From CAYSPT01 sp964432985 (GTDB lineage: Bacteria > Muiribacteriota > CAYSPT01): 64,000 nt of DNA. A model generated the notes under the pieces. That model ran no database searches and was not told the origin of the DNA. It saw only the letters and a list, made by a program, of their open reading frames with translations. This document shows, piece by piece, positions 58,425-64,000 of this stretch. Each line of letters opens with the position of its first letter. Within the stretch, counting starts at the first letter, position 1. A program made the position numbers and the translations under genes. The DNA is taken from positions 15,106 through 79,105 of the forward strand of contig CAYSPT010000021.1 of NCBI GenBank assembly GCA_964432985.1, written 5' to 3'.

Positions 58425-60685
58425 TTCTTCTTCCCGTCTGTTTTTGGCCCTTTCGTTTGTGGCCTGGCCGATCGTCGTCCGTTAATCCGTCCGGTAAGTG
58501 GTTCGCTGTTGACCTGTTTTTGCAGGAGGTGTTCCGCCGTCAGGCGCAGGTTGTGCGAGGGATCGGTCTCCGCGTCCCATCCCGGGGGCACCACCGTGGT
58601 GGCGTCGTATTGCTCGATGATGGCCGGGCCTGCCAGTCGGTTGCCGGGTACCAGGGCTTCCCGTCGGTACACCGGTGTGCCGGCCCAGCCGGTTTGCTTG
58701 AAGTACACCTTTCTGTTACCCAACAGCGCATCATGAGGTGGCGATGTTACAGGAAAGGGTAGAGAAGTAGTACCTTGGCCGGATTCTGTCTGAAACTGCG
58801 GCTTCGGTTTACCGGTCAGTCCCCGGGCCACCAGCCTGACGTTTACCACCTCCACGGGCTCCGTACCGGATGCGTAGCCGTAAATCTCCTGGTGACGGTT
58901 GTGGAACCGTTTCTCTGATCCTGCGATACGTCCCGTGAACGGTACTGTGAGTTCGAAGGACTGGCCGATATATCTAAGGTCGAGAAACTGTTCAAAGGCG
59001 GTCTGCTCGGGTGAGAATCCTTCTCGTGCCAGGGTCCCTTCCGCTTCCCTCTGAAGGTCTGCAAACAGACCCTCCAGCAGCTGTTCACCTTGCCGCAGCA
59101 GGCCTGCCGGTTTCATGACGCTTCTGACCAGGTCATGCCTGAAGTCGGCCAGGATCAGCCCGAAGGCGGAAAAGACTCCGGAGCTCGGCGGTACGATAAC
59201 AGTGGGGATGGACAGACCTTCGGCCAGGAACGGGGCGTGCATGGGACCGCATCCTCCGAAAGCCACCATGACGAACTGCCGCGGATCAAACCCGCGCTCG
59301 ATGGAGACGAGACGCAGCGCCCGCATCATGTGCTGGTTGACGATGTCGCAGATCCCGCTGGCCGCCTGTACGGCCGTCAGCCCCAGAGGAGAAGCTATCC
59401 TGTTTTTGATGCTCTGCTCAGCCAGGTGGGGATACACACTCACTTCCCCTCCCGACAGTCCCCCGGGGTTGAGACGTCCAAGGACGAGGTTGGCGTCGGT
59501 CACCGTGGGGTTCTCACCCCCCGTGCCGTAGCAAGCCGGTCCGGGGTCGGCCCCGGCGCTGACCGGTCCCACCCTCAGGGCCGATCCATCTTCCAGCCAG
59601 GCGATGGTTCCGCCTCCCCCGCTCACTTCGGCCAGGTCGATAAAGGGGTACCGCACCGGGTACCCGCTTCCCTTGACGGCGCGGCCGCTGTGCACCGCTC
59701 CTCCCACCTCGTACTCGCTCACCATCTGGGGAGCGCCGCCGATGACCGCTCCCGCCTTGGCGGTGGTCCCCCCCATGTCAAAACTCAGCACCCGCTCGTA
59801 CCCAAGGAGCCGGCTCAGGTGGGCGGCGGCAATGACCCCCGTGGCCGGTCCCGATTCGATGGTGGCCGCCGGGATATCCACGGCCGTGGCCACCGATGCC
59901 AGCCCGCCGTTTGACTGCATGACGTAAAGCGGTGAGTCCACGGACATCTTTTTGAGTTCGTCCGCCAGTTCTCCCAGGTACCGGGAGACCACCGGCACCA
60001 GCAGGCTGTTGACCACCGTTGTGCTGGTCCGTTCGTACTCGCGGTACTCGCAGTCCACCCGGGATGAAGCGACGATGACCCGGCCGGGCAGGTAACTGTT
60101 AAGCAGGCTGCAGACCAGCTGTTCGTGCTCGGGATTGGCGTAGGAGTGCAGAAATACCACGGCCACGGTTTCGACGCCCTCTTCAGCCAGGACATCTGCC
60201 AGGTCGGCCACCTGCTGCGGGTCCGGCTTTTTCACCGCTTTCCCGCGGCAGTCCATCCGTTCGTCCAGGGTAAACCGCAGCCGGCGGGGTATCAGCGGGC
60301 GGGATCGTTCGAAAAAGGGATTGTACAGCTCGGAGCGCTTCTGCCGGCCTATCTCCAGAACGTCTCTGAAGCCGGTGGTGGTCACCAGTGCCCCTCGAGG
60401 AATTTCCAGGCCCGTCTGGCCGAGAAACAGGTTGGTGCCCACGGTGGAGGCATGGACCACCAGGTCAATGGCGCCCCGGGTCTCTTCCAGCAGGCGGCTG
60501 ACGGCCGTGAGGACCCCGTCCCCCGGGCTGCGGGGTGTGGATGGCGTTTTTATCAGGACGGTCCGGCCGGTGCTTATCTCGGTGGCTACCAGGTCGGTAA
60601 AGGTACCGCCCACATCGATTCCGACCGTGAAACCGCTGCTTCGGGGCCTTGCCCGGGATGGGGAGGGCCCGCTCCCGTTTTCCAT
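58421..60685 (-). CDS. hyuA: Hydantoinase A/oxoprolinase family subunit
   Basis: This 754-residue ATP-dependent subunit begins FTVGIDVGGTFTDLVATE, the ASKHA phosphate-binding loop. ERVLSFDMGGTTAKAGAV is the second phosphate loop and FVMVAFGGCGPMHAPFLAE the adenine region. It is somewhat longer than the usual 650-700 residues; an extra stretch lies near the C-terminus (SRTGRIN-type basic tail). It works with HyuB. ATG 60685 overlaps the stop of the response regulator as TAATG, so the enzyme genes are translated with the two-component system. Confidence 0.93.
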   Translation of the reverse strand: MENGSGPSPSRARPRSSGFTVGIDVGGTFTDLVATEISTGRTVLIKTPSTPRSPGDGVLTAVSRLLEETRGAIDLVVHASTVGTNLFLGQTGLEIPRGALVTTTGFRDVLEIGRQKRSELYNPFFERSRPLIPRRLRFTLDERMDCRGKAVKKPDPQQVADLADVLAEEGVETVAVVFLHSYANPEHEQLVCSLLNSYLPGRVIVASSRVDCEYREYERTSTTVVNSLLVPVVSRYLGELADELKKMSVDSPLYVMQSNGGLASVATAVDIPAATIESGPATGVIAAAHLSRLLGYERVLSFDMGGTTAKAGAVIGGAPQMVSEYEVGGAVHSGRAVKGSGYPVRYPFIDLAEVSGGGGTIAWLEDGSALRVGPVSAGADPGPACYGTGGENPTVTDANLVLGRLNPGGLSGGEVSVYPHLAEQSIKNRIASPLGLTAVQAASGICDIVNQHMMRALRLVSIERGFDPRQFVMVAFGGCGPMHAPFLAEGLSIPTVIVPPSSGVFSAFGLILADFRHDLVRSVMKPAGLLRQGEQLLEGLFADLQREAEGTLAREGFSPEQTAFEQFLDLRYIGQSFELTVPFTGRIAGSEKRFHNRHQEIYGYASGTEPVEVVNVRLVARGLTGKPKPQFQTESGQGTTSLPFPVTSPPHDALLGNRKVYFKQTGWAGTPVYRREALVPGNRLAGPAIIEQYDATTVVPPGWDAETDPSHNLRLTAEHLLQKQVNSEPLTGRINGRRSARPQTKGPKTDGKKK

Positions 60686-61341
60686 TACAGCGAAGTGAGC
60701 CCTTCCCTGAGGGCAAACTTGGTCAACTCGGCGATGCTGTGGATGTCGAGCTTGTTCATGATCTGGCGTCTGAACGTCTCCACGGTCTTGACGCTGATGG
60801 TGAGCTCGGCGGCTACTTCCTTGGTGCTTTTGCCTTCGGCGATCATCTGGAGCACTTCCCGTTCCCGCGGGGTCAGCCGGGGGATGGATGTGTCGGTACC
60901 GGCCGGGAAACTGATGCGGCGCACGTAATCGTCCACCACCATGCCGGCCACGGTGGGACTGAGATAGGTTTTTCCGGCCATGACCTCTTTAACCGCAATG
61001 ACCATTTCTTCAAAAGCGCTGTCTTTCAGCAGGTACCCCCGGGCGCCGGCCTTGAGCATCTCGGCCACGAACCGCCGGTCGGAGTGCATGGAAAGGGCGA
61101 TTATCTTTGTGTCGGGCCCATCGGACAGGATCTGCCGGGTGGCTTCCATCCCGTTGAGACCGGGCATGGCGACGTCCATGATGACCACGTCCGGGTCGTG
61201 TTCCTGAGCCAGGTTCACCGCTTCGCGCCCGTCCTCCGCTTCGCCCACTACGTCCATGTTTTTTTGCTGGCGGATCAACGCCATCAGCCCTTCCCGGATT
61301 ATCTTGTGATCGTCGGCCAGAAGTATTCTAATCTTGCTCAT
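60685..61341 (-). CDS. NarL/FixJ-type response regulator
   Basis: This 218-residue protein has a receiver domain, with LLADDHKIIREGL giving the acidic pair, VVIMDVAMPGLNG the phospho-acceptor Asp56, and LLKDS the conserved lysine. The LuxR-type helix-turn-helix is LTPREREVLQMIAEGKSTKE followed by VKTVETFRRQIMNKL. It should be phosphorylated by the kinase encoded just upstream and then bind DNA. GAGGA lies nine bases before ATG 61341. It sits directly before the hydantoinase genes, so it may regulate them. Confidence 0.95.
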   Translation of the reverse strand: MSKIRILLADDHKIIREGLMALIRQQKNMDVVGEAEDGREAVNLAQEHDPDVVIMDVAMPGLNGMEATRQILSDGPDTKIIALSMHSDRRFVAEMLKAGARGYLLKDSAFEEMVIAVKEVMAGKTYLSPTVAGMVVDDYVRRISFPAGTDTSIPRLTPREREVLQMIAEGKSTKEVAAELTISVKTVETFRRQIMNKLDIHSIAELTKFALREGLTSL

Positions 61342-61361
61342 TATAGAGTATCCTCTCGTTA

Positions 61362-63878
61362 CTATTTCCTGCGTCGTTTCTTGTTTTTCAGGGGCGCCGT
61401 CACCATAACGATAGTGCCGGAACCGGGGGACGATTCGATGTCAAATGTACCGCCCAGATGACGGAGACGTTCCCGGAGGCTGAAGATCCCGTATCCTCCA
61501 CGGTCGGTGGCCTGAGGAACGGTTGAATCGTAATCGAAACCGCAGCCGTCGTCCTCCACGGTCAGGCGAATCTCATCCTCTTCTTCTGTCACGGAAACGG
61601 TAATGCGCTTCGCCGATGCATGCTTTATAACATTAATGATTACTTCGCGTATAGCTTGAAACAATAAAATGCGAATGTCTTCGGCCAGGGGTTTCGGAGC
61701 CCCGTCGCTGACCAGATCGCATCTGACATCATGCCCTTTCTGAATTTCCTCCAACAGCCACTCCAGCGCCGGCTCCAGCCCCAGGTCGTACAGTACCGGC
61801 GGGCTCAATTCGAAGGTCAGCGACCTGGAGGAGTGGATGGCCATCTCTATCAGGGTCCGGATATCCTCCAGTTCACCGGATAGCTCTTCAGATTCCATTT
61901 TATCCAGCAGCATTCCCATTTTTATCTTGCTCATGGCCAGGGTGGAGCTGATACTGTCGTGCAGCGTGGTGGCCAGACGGCGCCGCTCGCTTTCTTCGGC
62001 CAGAACGAGCTTGGAGGCCATCCGCCGGAGTTTACCCTGGTACTTGTATAACTGTTTTTGCGCCAGTTTTGTTTCCGTAACATCTGTTACGATGGCTTCC
62101 ACCACCCGCTTATTGAGTGTGGCGTCCAGCACTATAAAGGAGTTGTGGACGACCCACCGGTCCTCGCCCTTCAAAGTTTTAAAACGGTATTCGTAATCCT
62201 GGATCTCTCCTTTTAGGACAAGCTGTTCCCTGATGGTTCCTTCCTGCTCGGTGTAGATGAGCAGATCTTTGAGGTGTTTTCCTATGATGTCTTCGGGAGA
62301 ATAATCCAGGTCGAGTATCTTGACCAGACCATGGTTGGCGTAGATGATTTTTCCTTCTTCAAAAGTGTAGCGGTAGACCCCGTCCTCGGTGAACTGCAGC
62401 AGGCGCTGGTACAGCTCGATGATGTCTTCATGTTCTTTTTGCTCGGTGATGTCCACTCCGGAGCTGAGCGTTCCCCGGATGGCACCTTCCTGGTCGTACA
62501 GGATGGTGTTGTGCCAGGCGATGCATTTTTCCTTCCCCGATTTGGTAAGGACCGTGTTCTCGAAGTACCGGACCGGGTCTAATGCACCGTCCATCAGCTT
62601 GAAAAATGCCTGGCGGACCCGCTCCCGGTCGCCGGCGGGGATGAATGTGTCGAACCAGTTCTTGCCGGCGATTTCACGGTGCTTCCATCCCAGGATTTCG
62701 CTGCCTTTACGGTTGATGAGTGAAACCGTCTGATCGCGTTCGATGGCCACCATGATGACTTCGGCCACCTCCAGGTACTGCTGGGCCAGGTCCCGCTCCC
62801 GCTTCAGTTTTTCCCGGACTTCCTTTCTTTGCAGGGCAGTGGTGATGATCTGTCCCGTTATCTTGAGCAGGGCGATGTCGTCATCGCTCCACTCCCGCGG
62901 GCTTTTTATGGAGCTCAGGCCGATGAAACCGTACACGGTCCCTGCCCGGACCAGGGGTACGTCCACGAGCGCCCGTACTCCCCGGGGATTGATGAGTCCC
63001 TTTTCCAGGTTGGCCCTGGGCGGTAAGTGATCGATGTCCGGAACCACCACCGCTTTTTTCTTCTTGAGCTGTTCCATCCACCAGGGCATGGTGGCGGCAT
63101 CCAGGTCCTGGAGCTTTTCTTTCCTGATCGAAACTGTTTTGCGGCTTTTCCACAGGTGGGTCATGCTGAACCGGGAGCCGTCTTCGGAAAACAGGAACAG
63201 GTAACTGCAGTCGGCCTTGATAAACCTCCCTACTTTCCCCAGGGTCTGCGTGATGCCCTGGTCGATACGTTCGGCTTTCAGGCTGATGAAGCGGGAGGAT
63301 ATGTCTGAGACCAGTTTCTCGTGTGATATCCGGTATTTGAGCTGCGTTTCGTACATTTTAAGATCGGTTACGTCGGTGATGATGTGCACACCGCCGGCAA
63401 TTTCCCGATTTTCATCGAGGATCGGATCGAGAATCACCTGGTAGGTGCGGCCGTCCCTGGAATAGCTGCTCAGTTCCCGGGTTTTGGTTTTGCGCATGTG
63501 GGCGAAAGGACATACATTTTCAGCCACCAGGTGGCCGTGAAATACCTGGCAGCAGGTGAGCCCTCGAATTTCATCACACGTCCGGCCCACCAGCTTTTCC
63601 ATGGCCCGGTTGCAGCGCAGGATTATCCCTTCGTCATCGAGCAGCCAGATAGCGTCGCCGAAGGAGTTGAAAGTGGTCTGCCAGTGTTCGGCGGCCAGCT
63701 GCAGGGCCTGCTTCGTCTGGTCCCGCTCCAGTATCTCATCCCGCAGCTCATTGATTGTCTCGTGAAGCTGGACGGTCTGCACCCGGAGCTTCTTGGCGGT
63801 TTTTTCGTATTCGGCCCTCAGGTCCTGTAGCTCGGAAAAGAGCGCTGTCTTTGTTTTGCGCTTGGTTCGGTCTGGCAC
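61362..63878 (-). CDS. PAS/GAF sensor histidine kinase (HisKA_3 type)
   Basis: This 838-residue protein starts at GTG 63878 with AGAGGA seven bases upstream. After a coiled coil (about 15-60) come a PAS domain (68-180, with ICDEIRGLTC-type Cys residues), a GAF domain (about 200-345), and two more PAS domains (about 365-615). RRRLATTLHDSISSTLAMSK carries the phospho-histidine near 641, and NVIKHASAKR, VEDDGCGFDY and GYGIFSLRERL form the NarX-type ATPase domain. There is no membrane helix, so it is a cytosolic sensor. The first PAS region contains Cys residues (CCQVFHGHL, VCPFAH) that could bind a cofactor. It pairs with the regulator downstream. Confidence 0.93.
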   Translation of the reverse strand: MPDRTKRKTKTALFSELQDLRAEYEKTAKKLRVQTVQLHETINELRDEILERDQTKQALQLAAEHWQTTFNSFGDAIWLLDDEGIILRCNRAMEKLVGRTCDEIRGLTCCQVFHGHLVAENVCPFAHMRKTKTRELSSYSRDGRTYQVILDPILDENREIAGGVHIITDVTDLKMYETQLKYRISHEKLVSDISSRFISLKAERIDQGITQTLGKVGRFIKADCSYLFLFSEDGSRFSMTHLWKSRKTVSIRKEKLQDLDAATMPWWMEQLKKKKAVVVPDIDHLPPRANLEKGLINPRGVRALVDVPLVRAGTVYGFIGLSSIKSPREWSDDDIALLKITGQIITTALQRKEVREKLKRERDLAQQYLEVAEVIMVAIERDQTVSLINRKGSEILGWKHREIAGKNWFDTFIPAGDRERVRQAFFKLMDGALDPVRYFENTVLTKSGKEKCIAWHNTILYDQEGAIRGTLSSGVDITEQKEHEDIIELYQRLLQFTEDGVYRYTFEEGKIIYANHGLVKILDLDYSPEDIIGKHLKDLLIYTEQEGTIREQLVLKGEIQDYEYRFKTLKGEDRWVVHNSFIVLDATLNKRVVEAIVTDVTETKLAQKQLYKYQGKLRRMASKLVLAEESERRRLATTLHDSISSTLAMSKIKMGMLLDKMESEELSGELEDIRTLIEMAIHSSRSLTFELSPPVLYDLGLEPALEWLLEEIQKGHDVRCDLVSDGAPKPLAEDIRILLFQAIREVIINVIKHASAKRITVSVTEEEDEIRLTVEDDGCGFDYDSTVPQATDRGGYGIFSLRERLRHLGGTFDIESSPGSGTIVMVTAPLKNKKRRRK

Positions 63879-63905
63879 GTTTGTCCTCTGATTTCTATAT
63901 TTGAA

Positions 63906-63934
63906 AGTCTACGGGTACTAATGAGCCGTGTCAA
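63906..63934 (-). promoter_or_regulatory. Candidate promoter of the kinase-regulator-hydantoinase operon
   Basis: On the minus strand TTGACA (63929-63934), a 17-base spacer and TAGACT (63906-63911) lie about 30 bases before GTG 63878. The last ~65 bases of the window show no further feature I can support. Confidence 0.5.
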
Positions 63935-64000
63935 GGACGATTCTTCTCGTCACAATCTCCACACCCACGCCGGTGCCAACCATCGTTCCGAGTCACCGTT

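Noticed and set aside
59090..59914. 274-residue plus-strand frame, and similar ones in 58.4-61.5 kb
   Set aside because: They are shadows of the hydantoinase genes.
63935..64000. End of another gene on the minus strand
   Set aside because: Only a frame of about 20 residues is open up to the window edge in any phase, without recognisable motif.

Overview
The window is 64 kb of bacterial chromosome from a draft or metagenomic scaffold: a 100-base N run lies at 40469-40568. Genes are closely packed with short gaps, many ATGA or TAATG stop/start overlaps and strong GGAGG-type ribosome sites. GTG and TTG starts are common. The phylum cannot be fixed from this sequence. Nothing here is diagnostic, and there are no rRNA, tRNA, CRISPR or intact transposase genes. 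Several atypical, AT-richer genes in the first 17 kb suggest a locus that exchanges DNA.

Bases 1-21.6 kb are a surface-polysaccharide locus. It holds a flippase cut by the left edge, two sulfotransferases, a CapK/PaaK-like adenylate-forming enzyme, six glycosyltransferases (GT2, GT4 and StrF-like), galE, two radical SAM proteins, a TylF-like methyltransferase and the dTDP-rhamnose operon rfbA-rfbB-rfbD-rfbC. A beta-CASP nuclease and an aminotransferase sit in the middle. Remnants at 15.4-16.5 kb record a tandem duplication of a GT4/radical SAM/StrF-like unit that later decayed.

Bases 21.8-38.6 kb are mostly envelope and housekeeping genes: an SH3b + C39-like peptidase, a methyltransferase, a DUF4139 (MuiA-like) protein, a membrane metallophosphoesterase, an exported repeat protein, a three-SH3b lytic transglycosylase, a zinc-finger membrane protein, YjbQ, SuhB, a YqaA-like membrane protein, a polysaccharide deacetylase, a TPR protein, a P-type Ca2+-ATPase and an MBL hydrolase.

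Bases 38.6-50 kb hold a one-domain asparaginase, a Ser/Thr kinase, an M28 peptidase split by an artificial gap, a PP2C remnant, a methyltransferase, two exported proteins of unknown function (one with four DnaJ-type zinc motifs), a pyroglutamyl peptidase, and an operon of an unknown protein, a GH13 enzyme and an exported protein with a GspG-like tail.

The most unusual gene is at 50.6-55.8 kb. It encodes a 1,741-residue alpha-2-macroglobulin/complement-like thioester protein in which about eight membrane helices, ending in a pseudopilin-like helix and an arginine-rich stretch, occupy the bait-region position. A small GspG-like membrane protein follows directly. The right end (56.8-63.9 kb) is one operon: a PAS/GAF histidine kinase, a LuxR-type regulator and both hydantoinase/oxoprolinase subunits.

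A theme across the window is tandem duplication. Five loci carry duplications with periods of 56-58 bp and seven carry periods of 12-21 bp, some inside genes and some resetting start codons.
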